42,686 nucleotides of DNA from Chromera velia (Eukaryota; Sar; Chromeraceae). Where the stretch lies: contig JAHBMJ010000570.1 of NCBI GenBank assembly GCA_018398765.1, positions 1 to 42,686 on the forward strand. The letters are read 5' to 3'. Below are positions 1 through 10,593 of this stretch, one piece after another; position 1 is the stretch's first letter, and each line of letters begins with the position of its first letter. The position numbers and the translations under genes are program-made. Under the pieces are notes generated by a model. The model saw nothing but the letters and a program-made list of their open reading frames with translations. It did no database searches and was not told the DNA's origin.

Positions 1-200
1 CCCCCCCCCTTCTCCCCTCTTCCCTCTCCCTCTCTCTCATTCTCTCTCTCTTATTCCCTCTCCCTCCGTCTCCTTCTCTTTCCCCCTTTCTTTCTCTCTC
101 ACTCTCTCTTTCTTTTTCTCTCTCACTTTCTCTCTCACACTTTCTCTTTCTCTCTCTATCTCTATCTCTCTCTCTATCTGTCTTTCACTTTCTCTCTAGA
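1..200. repeat. CT-rich pyrimidine microsatellite at left edge
   Basis: The first 200 bases are almost pure C and T on the + strand, starting with a C homopolymer and continuing as imperfect CT and CTTT repeats. No coding sense is visible. Similar pyrimidine tracts lie in introns elsewhere in the window, so this could be part of an intron of a gene to the left, or simply a repeat where the assembly stopped. Confidence 0.8.
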
Positions 201-1204
201 AAGGGGTTGGGGGGGGTAAAAATGGAGAGTGTCTGAATGAAGAGGAGCGAGGGAACAACAAAGCTGTACCACCTCGACCGTGCTACTCCACTACCACCTG
301 CGGCTTCGCATTCGTTTTCCATCTTCGATTTTGAGTAAGTGACTGAAGGCTCGACCAAAGGGCCAGTGCCAAATGGAGAAACCTGACCTAAATCAAACAC
401 AAGTCGGGGACTGGTGGATGCGTCTGGTCCTGCTGCCTTGTAAAAGAGCAAAAGCAGTTAGAGAGAACGAATCCGTCTCCAACTTTCTCCAACCATCTCT
501 CACTTCGAACTCCTTTTCTAGCTGTGATTTTGAGCAGCTGCCTAGAAGCTTGACCGAGGAACCGGTACCAAGGAGCTGAAGCAGACATCCATGAAATTGG
601 ACAGATCCAAGTCTCGGTTTGAGCTCCGGGCTAGGCTCCGGGTGTATTACTTGAGTGTAATTTCATCTGTTTGGTAATGATGAAATGCCTGTCGTATGAA
701 AAATTCAGTTTTTTGAATATTTCAGCTAGTGGTTTTCTTTGTTTGTGAGGGACGATCACCAGAGAACTTTATCAGGTTCAAAACTGAGTATCGGATTTGT
801 GTACTTCCCTGCGACGGTAATATGCATGGGTCTATGCGGCATTCTAATTCCGGTCCTATGATGGCTGCGAGACTCAACTCCTCTGTGCGAGAATATGACC
901 CCAAGGCGAGGATTTTTGCGGATCTTGACGAGTCCTCGCCTTTTTTTCCCGTGCGCGCCGCTGCTCTATATCGATAAAAACGAAAACCGAGGCCCAGGGC
1001 CCCGGCATCACACAAGAACTGATGCGTTAGGCAGAGAGATCATGCCTGACAAGTCTCATCACTTAGTCACACCACATGCCCTTTTTGCTTCAGTCACTCA
1101 TTTTGTTTATCTGGCTGCGTCACGATCTTCACATCAGGCGAACAAGCCTCGGCCTTCCATTGCTCCGCCACACCTCCCCACACAGCGTGTCCTCTGTCTG
1201 CACA
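201..1204. other. Non-coding stretch upstream of mtnB
   Basis: I find no convincing exon here. Two imperfect direct repeats, about 200 bases apart (near 324-377 and 527-580), share a TTTTGAG start followed by a similar GCTNGACC segment. A perfect 10-bp inverted repeat at 903-912 and 933-942 is followed directly by a T run at 941-947. The last few hundred bases should hold the promoter of the gene starting at 1205, but I see no clear TATA-like element at a convincing spacing. Confidence 0.5.
903..947 (+). other. 10-bp hairpin followed by a T-run
   Basis: AAGGCGAGGA (903-912) is perfectly complementary to TCCTCGCCTT (933-942) across a 20-base loop. The T tract that closes the stem runs to 947. 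This has the shape of a bacterial terminator, or of the 3' end of a small polymerase III transcript, about 260 bp upstream of mtnB. In a eukaryotic setting it may be chance. Confidence 0.3.
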
Positions 1205-2963
1205 ATGACGACCGACTCCTCGTTGGCCGTGTCACCCAAGGAAAGGATCTGCGAGCTCTGCCGCATCTTCTACAACCTCGGTGGGTCCCGTCTGATCCAA
1301 ATGGCCAAAGTTGTGTTGGGCGGGGCGGAGACAGTTGGATGGAGACGGCAGCGCAGAAAACTGCTTCTCCGCCATTGACTTGCATGCAGGTTGGGCCTCT
1401 GGAACAGGAGGCGGGATCTCTGTAAAGGAGGGGGAGACGATCTATATGGCTCCTTCTGGTGTGCAGAAGGAGAGGATGAAACCAGAAGACATCTTCGTGG
1501 TCAGTGACAGAAGCTGTGCTCCCGTCCTGTGGACATATGCACTCAAACGATCGGTTTGACGGGGGATTCCGTTGTGCCTAGCCAAATTTCTGCTGTTTTG
1601 TTGCAGGTATCTTGCTCTGTGCTTCCTTCGATCTTCAGCCTTTGCTGCCGTCACGTTCTTTTCTGACATCCTGTTCTGTTCTCTCCTTTCCTTTCCTGCC
1701 ATGTAACCTTCTGCCGTCTTCTCTCTCATCCCCGATACCTTCCTCCCCTCTCCTTTCCTGCTCTGGAGTGTTCTCTCCTCTTTTCCCCTGTCAACCCCTT
1801 CTCTGATCTCCTGTCCGCTGCTCTCCCGCTCCTTTCTTTTGCCGCTGTACAATCCTCTCTTCTGTTGTTGCCTTCTTTTGTGTCGCCACACGGCACTGGA
1901 ACCCGCTCTGCTCCTGTGGCGCTTTTTTTTCTCTCTCTCTGCAGCTGAATTCGGACGGCTCCGTGAGAGAACCTCCCAAGAGCCCTGCTCTGAAGCTCTC
2001 CCAGTGTGCCCCCCTGTTCATGGCAGCTTATGAAATCAGGGGGGCGGGAGCCGTGATGCACTCTCATTCGCTGAACGCTGTGATGGCAACTGTGATCGAT
2101 GAGAAGGCAACGGAATTCAAGGTGACCTGCCTGGAAATGATGAAGGGAATTGCCGGACACGAATTCTATGATGAAATGGTCGTGCCCATTGTTGAGGTCA
2201 GTCAGAGCGGCAGTGGATGGATAGTTGGTCGATTCTTGTGTTTTCTCTTCTTTGTCGCTTATCCTTTAACTTTTCCGCCTCCTCCTGCCTCTCCCTGAAC
2301 CCCTGGACCCGTTGTGCTCTTCGCATCAGCGTTTTCTTTTCCGCATTTTCTGGCTCTCTTGTTTCGGTCGGTCGGCCGGTCTCCATCTGTCTACCACCCA
2401 ACTGTAATGTGTGTCTCCACATAGATAGATGCCGGAAGGAAGGATAATTTATACCCGCCCTCTGTGTTCTCACGAGAGGCCCACTCCTTCCATCTCCCCG
2501 GTCGAGCGCCAAGTAAATGAATGAATGGATGAACGAATGATGACGGAATGGATGTCTGAATGAATGCAGGAGGATATGACAAATGAATGAATGAATGAAC
2601 GAACGAATGAATGAATGAATGCAGAACACCGCCTATGAGTGCGACCTCGCCGATTCCCTCCGGGAGGCCATCACGAAGTACCCCAAGACCCAGGCTGTGC
2701 TCGTACGGAGGCACGGCGTCTATGTGTGGGGAAAGGACTGGGTGCAGGCCAAGACCCAGGCCGAGTGTTACGACTATCTTTTTGAGGCTGCCATCAAGCT
2801 TAGACAGATGGGAGTGGACCCCACCAAGAAGCCGCCTGTGCTGGGGGCTGACTATGAAGTGCAAATGAAGAAGAAGCAGGCTGCTGAGGCCCTCACAAAC
2901 GGGGGGCAGGCCAATGGGAGAGCCGACAATGGCGAGCCTTCCACGAAGAAAGTGAAGGCATGA
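1205..2963 (+). CDS. mtnB: Methylthioribulose-1-phosphate dehydratase (MtnB/APIP), four exons
   Basis: Exons are 1205-1280, 1390-1499, 1945-2196 and 2625-2963. All phases join cleanly and give 258 residues, close to the usual 240-260. The enzyme is a class II aldolase/adducin-fold zinc lyase. It dehydrates 5-methylthioribulose 1-phosphate in the cytosolic methionine salvage pathway. Visible signatures are [20 protein letters not shown] (split by intron 1), a [12 protein letters not shown] segment, zinc ligands His101 and His103 in VMHSHS, the catalytic Glu126 in CLEMMKGI, and the third zinc ligand His176 in [10 protein letters not shown]. The C-terminal ~30 residues are Lys/Ala-rich and end in KKVKA, perhaps a dispensable tail. 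The start ATG has A at -3, and no in-frame upstream ATG fits the family N-terminus. Donors are GTGGGT, GTCAGT and GTCAGT. The last acceptor abuts a GAAT repeat instead of a pyrimidine tract. The family call is firm. Confidence 0.93.
2500..2624 (+). repeat. (GAAT)n microsatellite forming the 3' end of mtnB intron 3
   Basis: Imperfect AATG/AACG tetranucleotides run without interruption up to the acceptor AG at 2623-2624, so the real 3' splice site reads ATGAATGCAG. A second copy of the same string, followed by G, lies at about 2560-2570 and is a potential upstream acceptor. Confidence 0.85.
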
Positions 2964-5925
2964 GGAAGGAAGAGGAAGAAGTATTTCTGTGCCTCTGCGC
3001 TCTGTCGAGGAGAGAAAATGACCCATCCAATTTTGTGTAGAGAATGAACGAAGTCTGCTGCGATGCCGATTTGCTTTGCTCGTGTTCTGGTCTCGATGCT
3101 GCGTGGCCTTTTTTGGCTGATTGTCTCTCTGGGCGTCTGAGAGTGTTGTGTCTCTCTGTCGTGTTTGCCAACATGCAGCCGTCGGTTTCTTTGAGGAAAG
3201 ACTCCAAAATGTGAGTCTGGCTGGCTGTCGTTTTGAATGAAGCAAACACATGCAGGCCTTTCAGGTTGGTTTTCGACAACATCCTCACTCGCCTCCTTCC
3301 TTGTTCCCCTTCTTCTTTTTCTTCTTCTTCTTTTCTTTACCTCCGAGCGGAGTTTTTCTCCTCGCTTCCCCTTCTGAAAATCTTACACCCTGAATCCTGG
3401 ACACGCAGTCCTCCAGTTTGAGGATTCCTTGTCATGCAGACTGTTGCAGAGTATCTGCGCAGGTCTCAGGCCCTCCGCCTGCATGTCAGACCCCGGCCCA
3501 GCGTGGTGAGGGCCGGAGAGAGGCTTCCGCCGTCTTCCTGTGGCTGGTACTAGCCTGTTAGTAGTATCGTACTTTGTATCAAACACAAACAAAGCTGACT
3601 CGCATGTGACAGCGTACTATATAAAATAAGTCTATATTGCAAAGATACTATGAATTATACACAGAAAAAACACGTGTAATGACTTCTAAAACCATATTCT
3701 AGACCATAGTAGAATAACTTTGTAAACATTCTAGTAAAATTGACTTAAGGCTAAATGATAGCCTAGATGATGGCCTTAAATGTACTAGGACTAATTTAAG
3801 CAGATGTACAGCTAGTGACAGCCTAATGTGAGCTGGATGAGAACTAGGTTACATATTGGCTGAGCAGTGTGAGCTCCGCATGACTCGGCGGTGTGAGCAG
3901 TGTGAGCTCCACTGGCACATATACAACTTTGGTACAAACTACCACAACATAGCATAGCATTGATCATGATTGATGTTGAATCCGAGTTATTTCGATTTCA
4001 AGTTTTAATAAACCATGCATACGTACCTATTTTTTTTTATAAAGATGTCAATTTTTATAGAGTTCATAATTTATAAATTAGACTCGATCTAGTACTCGAT
4101 TAACCTTAACTTAAAGGATTTAACCTTCAATCATCATCAGTAACTTGACAGCAAAATATAAAAACTAATATCTTTTTTTAGAAAAAATATATTTTAAACT
4201 ATAGATTTTAGGCGATTTGTATGATGTAATTTATGAATATATCCGCATATTGTACAGTGCAATAACACCGCAATTAATCATTTGTTGTATATAAAATCTA
4301 TGTGATGATGATGATATGTATAAGTAAGGGGTTAAACCCTAGACCGAAGCCTAAGTGAGGCTAAGTCACTGTCATATATAATGTTACTCTTATTAAGAAT
4401 AAGCTTTTCATGTTTTGAAGCATTACTTGTTTTCAAAGGGATGAATCTGTCATTGATCTGTGTTAGTGTGCAGTTCAGACTTAATGTGGTTGAAGAATTA
4501 AGAAAGAAACAAATTCGATCAAAGGAAGAAAGTAAAGACCTCCAAACTGAAATGGACAGTGCAAACGACCATACGACTCCGATATTCCAGGGCAGCCTTG
4601 ATACTTTAATCAGGACAAAAGCACACCCGAGATGACAAGCTCTCCTTTCTTAATGAATTTCTAATTATTGACCGTCGACGCTCTTGTTCAAAGAGCATTG
4701 ACGGAATCACGCAGGTGGACAGAAGGCACAGTTGATAAGGCACGGATCTTGACAGGATGGGAACTCATCTAGAGTCCTAATGGACGAAGGGAAAGGGGGC
4801 GTGCAGCGGATGGGGAAAAAATGGTACGTTCAAGTCGATTCTTGAGACGCCGCTAAAATAAATCCATGCATATGCCTCCCATCCCATATGCGCGTCTGTT
4901 CTCCACACATCATGCAGAATGCGCACCCTCAGCGCGTACGCCCTCAGGAGAGGCGACAAGACTGCATGCTTGATTGATTTAGAACCCCACCCTCCCATGT
5001 CTCTGCATAGATAGATCTCTTTCTTGTTTTCCTTTGATCAACTGATCCTTCTCCTTCTCGACGCTCTTTGTCGTCGATACGAATTCATGAAAGAAACTCT
5101 GTCTCTGCCCCCCACCCACAACGCCCCCACCCGCCCGCCGGATGGGTGCCTGGACTTGCTGAAAGGATGAAGAGGATTGAGAGTGGTTCGCAAAGACAAA
5201 GCTAGAGTGACCTGTCTGCATTTGTGCAGGGAGAGAGACACATGCCTCTCTCAGAGCTTGCAGCGGTCGATTGCTGTATGAGAGAAGAGAAAAATGAAGA
5301 CGAGGAAGGTTACAGGAAGGGCGCTGGAATGACTCTCCTGAACACAGGCGAAGGAACGGAGAAGGAAAAATTGAAGGAGAGAGCGAAGTAGGGGGAATTC
5401 GATCACTTTCTTCTGATGAAGAAAGAAAAGAATTTTAGGGAACATTGAAGGTATCATGCAGACCGGAAGGCAGACAGGCCCTCCCTTTTCCGCATGCAGG
5501 AAAGACATGTCACTCAAGAGACGATGGAACCAGAAGATGTAGTCTTTTGTGTGTCGATGATTTCATCAACTGGTTGGATCCATGGAATGAATGCCCGAAT
5601 AGACCCTTACACAGCACTCAATCGTCTCATGTTTCTCTACCCTGGCTGCTGTCTGTGTGAATGTCTGTGCGTGAGAGAGAGAACATTACAGAGACATGAT
5701 GTTGCACAAAGGTCGTGAAGTGGAAGGAAGAGGGCAGAGGATGCGAAAAAGAGAGAATTCGTCTTGAGAGAAAGCCCCAGTTGTGTTATTGTTTGTTTGT
5801 TTGTTTGTTTCTCTCTCTCTCTCTCTCTTGCTTTTTTCTCTTTCATTTTCGTTTTCTCATTCATCTCCCCCACCCCCTCCCCCCTTCAGTTGGCTGATGG
5901 AATGAATCACTTCTCCTCCAGGGTT
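2964..5925. other. Intergenic region with an AT-rich island (about 3600-4380)
   Basis: This is the stretch between the convergent ends of mtnB and the NUMOD1 gene. From about 3600 to 4380 the base composition becomes strongly AT-rich, with repeated CTAG-containing words, unlike the flanks. A + strand open frame at 4381-4635 (84 codons) contains a short charged stretch around VVEELRKKQIRSKEE, but it has no start context, partner exon or recognisable domain, so I do not call it a gene. From 4640 to 5925 I see nothing coding. The segment 5800-5830 is a (TTTG/CT)n simple repeat. Confidence 0.6.
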
Positions 5926-8900
5926 TCAACGGGCCCTTGGGGGGGGGTCCGACTGAATGACCGCAGAGGAGGAGGAGGAGCTGGCAGAGGACGACGAAGC
6001 TGAGGGGGGGGCCTTGGCATCCTGCAGCATGGGGGGCTCCTTCGGTACGTCCCCTCCCTCTGCCTCTGCGTGTGCCGCGTCTCCTTCTTTCGCGTCCTCG
6101 TCTCCCTCTCTGTCTCCGGTCTCTTCCGGTCGAGGCTCTTTCGAACAGGCGTGATGTGAGGAAGGAGGCAGGGTCGGGGGAAAGCGGCTGGGAGAAGAAC
6201 GAGCAGCCATACGCTGCTCTCCAGGAGGGAAAGTCTGCTGGTAGGGAGACCAGAATGAATAGGAGGCATGGGGCCCTGCTCGGGGGCGCATGGGAGGGCC
6301 ACCGGGGGCTGCTGCTGCTGCCCCGCCCCTGTACGAGTAAGGAGGCCCCATCATGCGGCCTGGGGGCCTGTATCCCCAGGGCCCCGGCATTGGAAAGTGC
6401 CCCGGCTCGGGTCTGTGAGGGTCTCTTCTCTGAGTCTGTCTTTCGTGTGGTGTAGGAGAGAGTCGATCCCCTTTTTTCTGTGACTGTGCGTCTCCCCTTT
6501 GCTGTTGGCCTTCCTCCCGAGCTCCTTCTTGATCCTCCTGAGGAGGCGGCTGTGGTGGTCCAGGGGGGTAGGATCTGTACCCGTGGGGGTGTGGGGGGAA
6601 GTACATGTTTGAATGGGGAGGGCGATAGGAGTAGGCCCAGTGAGGAAAGCGGGGGCGGAACATCGGGTTCGGGGCGGTGCCTCTTCCTCCTGCTGTGTTG
6701 TTGTTTGTGTATCCGTCTCTGTGCCCTTGCTGTTGCTGGTAGGGGTTGTCATTTGAGGTGGAAGTGGGGGGGTGGTAGGGGGGCTGGTTGTATGGTGGGT
6801 AGCGGTGGGGATAGTAGGAGGGGCCGAAGCCTCGGTGTGCATGCATCGGGTGGTCTCTGAAATACCCCGGGGGGGGGGCCCAAGGGCCAGGGTGGTAGTG
6901 GGAGTAGTCGTCTCCCACATTCTCCCAATCTCCCTCACCCCCCTCATCTGCACCGTCTATCCATCCTGATGGATCCATCTCTGCGTCAGACTGGTACCCG
7001 CCTGCGGCCTCCTGCTCTTCCAGATCGTCCCCTTCGTCCTCTTCCTCCTCTTCCATCACAGGGGGTTTGGTGGAAGACATCCGGGCCCTGCCACCCCGGC
7101 CCCCTCTCCCGCGCCCCCTCCCTCGGCCAAGGCCCTTCCCTCCTCTTCCTTTTGCGGCCACCTTGGGCATTCGGGTTGTCGAGACCACAGCCAGAGCGAG
7201 GGGGTGAATGGCTCTTCGGCCTCTTGCCACTCGTCGCTGTGTAGGGTTGGTGGACGCGGCAGCTGCCGCAGACGACGCAGCAGCAGCACTTGCGCCCCCC
7301 CCGGCTTGCTGAACAGCAGGAGGGACCTCTGTCTTGGTGAACGCGAACCCCCTGGTCTCGTTTGTTGTTCTGTTCAACCCTACTTCGTACTTTAATGCTC
7401 TGCTGATTGTACCTGGGTTGATGCCGAGAGCCTCGCCACATCGGCGCAGAGAGGCAAAGTTTTGGGTGTGCCCTGTTGCCAACTCTTTTGCTGTGACCAT
7501 TATCGTCCCCAGCCCATTTGGCCCGCTGTTGAGTCCCCCCATCGGTGCGGCATGTCTGTTGAAGAACGGATCTCTGATAGATGAAGAGGGACTCGTGAGG
7601 CTCTTCTTGCGTTGGGCTGAGGGGGCAAGGAGGTCTGTGGCGGTCTTACGGTATACCGTGCGGGGTGTTCTCACGCCAGCGGCGGCTGCTGCTGCTGCTC
7701 CCTTCTGTGTCTGTGTCTTTCTGGTTTTCCCTTTGGAAACCACTTCCTCGGGGAATTCACGACGGGAGGCATCAGATTTGAGGGCGTTGGGGGGGGGTCT
7801 GCCCCTCTTTCGCTTTTCGTCTCGGTTCGCCTTGCACTGCCTGCTCTGTGCGAAGAACTCGGCATCCGAGTTGTCCTCTTCCATTTCGTCCATATCCCCC
7901 ACCTGATCCCTCTGCCCCCTCCCTTGGCGAATACTCCCACTCCGACGAGCGAGGGGATGCATCGCAGCACAGTCACTCCCATCAATGGACCTGACCCCCT
8001 CTCCCCCCTCTGTTCCCTCCTCCCCTCCCTCCAGTTCCATGTCCAGACCATCGTCTATCCATCTGTCCTCGGCACGTGCCAAGTCAAATCTGAACCCCAT
8101 CGTCACGTTTGTGCACCCCCTCTGCCCCACCTTGTACTGGAGGGCACGCGAGACCGTGCATGCATTGATCCCCAGTGCGTCCCCCGCATGACGCATGGAT
8201 GGGAATACCTTCACCTGTCCAGTCTTGATGTGAGTGACCTGGACTGCCTGCGGTTTGTGGATCCCGTTGTTGATCCCTCTTGGGACCTCAGCGCAGGCAC
8301 CCGCTCCCCCCTCGGTGCTGTCCAGATCAGTGGACAGACCCAGACCGGTCGACACGAACGAGGATGCCAGAGGGGCATCTGCAGAGAGGAACAGAACAGC
8401 AGCGGGAGAGGCAAGGAGGAATGTGTGTGTGTGGGGGGGTAGACTGAAGTAACGAGAAACGAAGGAAGCACACACATCTGCTTTTTGGGACCGGCCAATT
8501 AATTCCTGCACAAACAGCACTTGAAGGAATCGGTTCGCAGAAATGAAATGAAAAGGGCACGTCAAGACAGGCACGACACAAACACTTTTGGACCGTCTAT
8601 CTGCCTGCACAGCTGCATGTATAGATGTATGCACCTGTCACTGTTGTTGCACACCTTCAGAGTTGTTAGATTGCTTCGGTGGAGCGTTTCTCGGGACTTT
8701 GCGCAACGAATGGAGAAGTCCCGAGGCGGACGGGCGCCCAGCAAAGATACGGTTGCAGATTCGGTTCTGATTGTCCTCCTCCTGCAATTCCCTTCCCATA
8801 CCTCCCGCAATGCGTCCTCCACGACGCCCTCTCCCTCCATTCATTTTTGCATAGTTTCTCGGAACCCCTCCTCGTTCTGAACGGCGAATGATTGGGGCAC

Positions 8901-9137
8901 TCTCCTCAGGTTGAGGATGCATCACGTCAGATTGCAGGTCTACAGAGTATGGTGCGGCATCGGGAGGATCGGTTGGCTGCAAGAAACGGGCAGATGACAA
9001 TTTGACTGGGGGTGAAACAGAAGCAAAGAAGCAATGGGGGTAAACAGATTGATCAAGTGTTGCGCACGAACCTTTTCTGCTACTGGCTGATCTGGTAAGC
9101 CAAAACCTTCTGCTTTGTCACCTCCGTTCTCGCTCAT
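5926..9137 (-). CDS. Nuclear-type protein with two NUMOD1-like DNA-binding modules, AT hook and RGG repeats
   Basis: Exons read 9137-9072, 8976-8655 and 8378-5926. Phases join exactly and encode 946 residues. Two related modules, at roughly residues 176-229 and 423-479, match the NUMOD1 pattern. Each has a short strand (TGQVKVFPS; TGHTQNFAS), then a helix-turn-helix (AGDALGINACTVSRAL; CGEALGINPGTISRAL), then a closing G-F-x-F. NUMOD1 is known as a DNA-binding accessory of homing endonucleases. No GIY-YIG or HNH nuclease residues are visible here. Between the modules is an AT-hook-like KRKRGRPPP (about residue 320). After the second come Ala runs, a GRGRGRGRGGRGG stretch, an acidic block and a long Pro/Tyr/His-rich low-complexity tail. 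I infer a chromatin or RNA-associated nuclear factor. The start MSENGGDK is the first ATG of exon 1; upstream exons cannot be excluded. Family call for the modules is fairly sure, overall function unknown. Confidence 0.8.
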
Positions 9138-10200
9138 CGCTTTTTCAACCACGAATTTGCAAGAGTATGCCCGTGTTTCCTAGAATTTGCCAGAAACAAC
9201 AACGACAACAACGACAACAACAGCGATACAGACTTCGGCTGTTGTTTAGAATGCCCAACGAGTTTTGCAGAACACTCGTGTTCCTGTTCTCCGAGATTCA
9301 GAGAAAATCAACAACTGAGGACATAAAAGAAGTGTAGGACCAAATCACCTACTGATCTGATCGATTTCCACCCCTGTAACTGTGAGGGAAACTGTATGCA
9401 ACGCTTTCTGACAGTTTCTAACCATTCATAGAGAGAGTCGAAATATCAAGGCCATATATATAATTGCATGAACGGAACAAGCTAGGGTATACTGCAGCGC
9501 CTTATGAAAGCGAAAAAATTAACACTGCTTGGCAACCAAGTTGCCAAGTTGGCGCGCGCGTATCGGTTGCGTTGCGAATACGCGCGCATCGCGCGCGCGC
9601 TTGCAACACATGCAAAGCGCAACAAACCGCCTAGCTATGCATGCAAACAACAGCTAGAACATTTGGATGCTGCAAGATGCAAGCATATATATGCCATATG
9701 GCGGGAGAACCGTGTAGGCTGTCATCATGCATGGTGTCATGCAGCCCACCCTGGTCTTGAATCTGCTCCGTTTCACTCCATTACAGATTCCAGGAAGCGT
9801 GTGGCCTTTGCTGAAAAGCTTTTGGGCGACGAGTATGACTTCTGTTGCTTAACACTGATATATATCCACTGAACAACTTTCATGTATACATGTTGCATCG
9901 GAGCGAGTAAGCAGTTGCAGCAAGGAAGCTGATCTCCCACATTTGTATCTTCATCGGCAAAAACTTCAGTCACCGAGAGGCCAGCTTGAGACTTCTGTGT
10001 GACCGAATAGGGGAAAACGCGCAGGCATTCTCAAATTCCGGACTCCAGTTACGTACAGTAGTACATTCATGTACATGAATTTCCGCTTTGCGCTTCGCAA
10101 GCCACTCTTTCTTCCCTCTGTCCACGTGTCAAGTCAGCCTGGACGACGCGTCCCGTATCCACTGTCACAAATTCCAGCCACAAGGAACATTTTTTTCTCG
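9138..10200. promoter_or_regulatory. Divergent intergenic region between the NUMOD1 gene and the small + strand gene
   Basis: About 1.06 kb separate the two outward-facing starts. It contains a CAA/ACA-rich patch at 9190-9230, a CpG-dense CG-alternating block at 9550-9600 and a perfect 9-bp hairpin near 9528-9550. A 122-codon + strand frame covers 9504-9872. Its codons largely reflect GCGCGC and TGCATG repeats and it has no recognisable domain, so I treat it as doubtful. A shared promoter is inferred from the gene arrangement only. Confidence 0.45.
9504..9872 (+). CDS. Doubtful 122-residue open frame, no recognised family
   Basis: The frame opens with MKAKKLTLLGNQVAKLARAY and is rich in Ala, Arg, His and Cys. 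The basic first half could form a helix. The Cys/His residues around VGCHHAWCHAAH do not match a zinc finger I know. The DNA beneath is repetitive (CTTGGCAAC hairpin, GCGCGC runs, TGCATG words), so the open frame may be an accident of composition. No splice partner is evident. It is listed because it fills a gap between two genes and cannot be excluded. Confidence 0.2.
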   Translation: MKAKKLTLLGNQVAKLARAYRLRCEYARIARALATHAKRNKPPSYACKQQLEHLDAARCKHIYAIWRENRVGCHHAWCHAAHPGLESAPFHSITDSRKRVAFAEKLLGDEYDFCCLTLIYIH

Positions 10201-10593
10201 ATGGGGACCTTCGCTTCAAAACCTCACGAAGAGATTTTCGGACAAAGAGACACGTCGAGACCCGTCTCCTTCAAGGGCTTCTGGACGAGAGATGCGTCCA
10301 ACCGTCTGACTTGGAGTTTGATGGATGAATCATCCGCGGCTTTTGTGGCTCTTGTTGATGAACTCAAACGCCAGTTTGAAGGGAAAGAAGTTGGAGGCGT
10401 GAACGACGGAATCGGCATTACTGCATACGTTGATCTTCAGGTGTCACATAACGGCCGGTCGGGGAAGCTGACAGCCCATTTTGAAGACTTGGACGGTGTG
10501 AATCTCTTCGCGCCGAAGTCCTCTGAGGAAGAGCTATTAAAGGGCATTGTTGCTGTTCTCTGTCCAGAGGAGGGCGGAAAGGAGGAAAGCTGA
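10201..10593 (+). CDS. Small conserved-looking protein with N-myristoylation motif, unknown function
   Basis: The single-exon frame encodes 130 residues from ATG 10201. The protein begins MGTFASKP, which fits the myristoylation consensus: Gly2, small residue at 6 (Ser), Lys at 7. The body looks globular, with an alternating hydrophobic pattern such as ITAYVDLQVSHNGRSGKLT and an acidic C-terminus ending PEEGGKEES. The same frame is open upstream to an ATG at 10069. That would add 44 basic residues of leader-like sequence, so a transit-peptide form is possible. I prefer the inner start because of the lipidation motif, although its -3 base is T. There is no pyrimidine-AG splice signal at the start. 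I do not recognise the family. It diverges from the NUMOD1 gene. Confidence 0.55.
   Translation: MGTFASKPHEEIFGQRDTSRPVSFKGFWTRDASNRLTWSLMDESSAAFVALVDELKRQFEGKEVGGVNDGIGITAYVDLQVSHNGRSGKLTAHFEDLDGVNLFAPKSSEEELLKGIVAVLCPEEGGKEES

Noticed and set aside
2391-3251. A 286-codon minus-strand frame over mtnB exon 4
   Set aside because: It is a shadow of the mtnB exon and of the GAAT repeat, translated as Ser-Phe-Ile-His.
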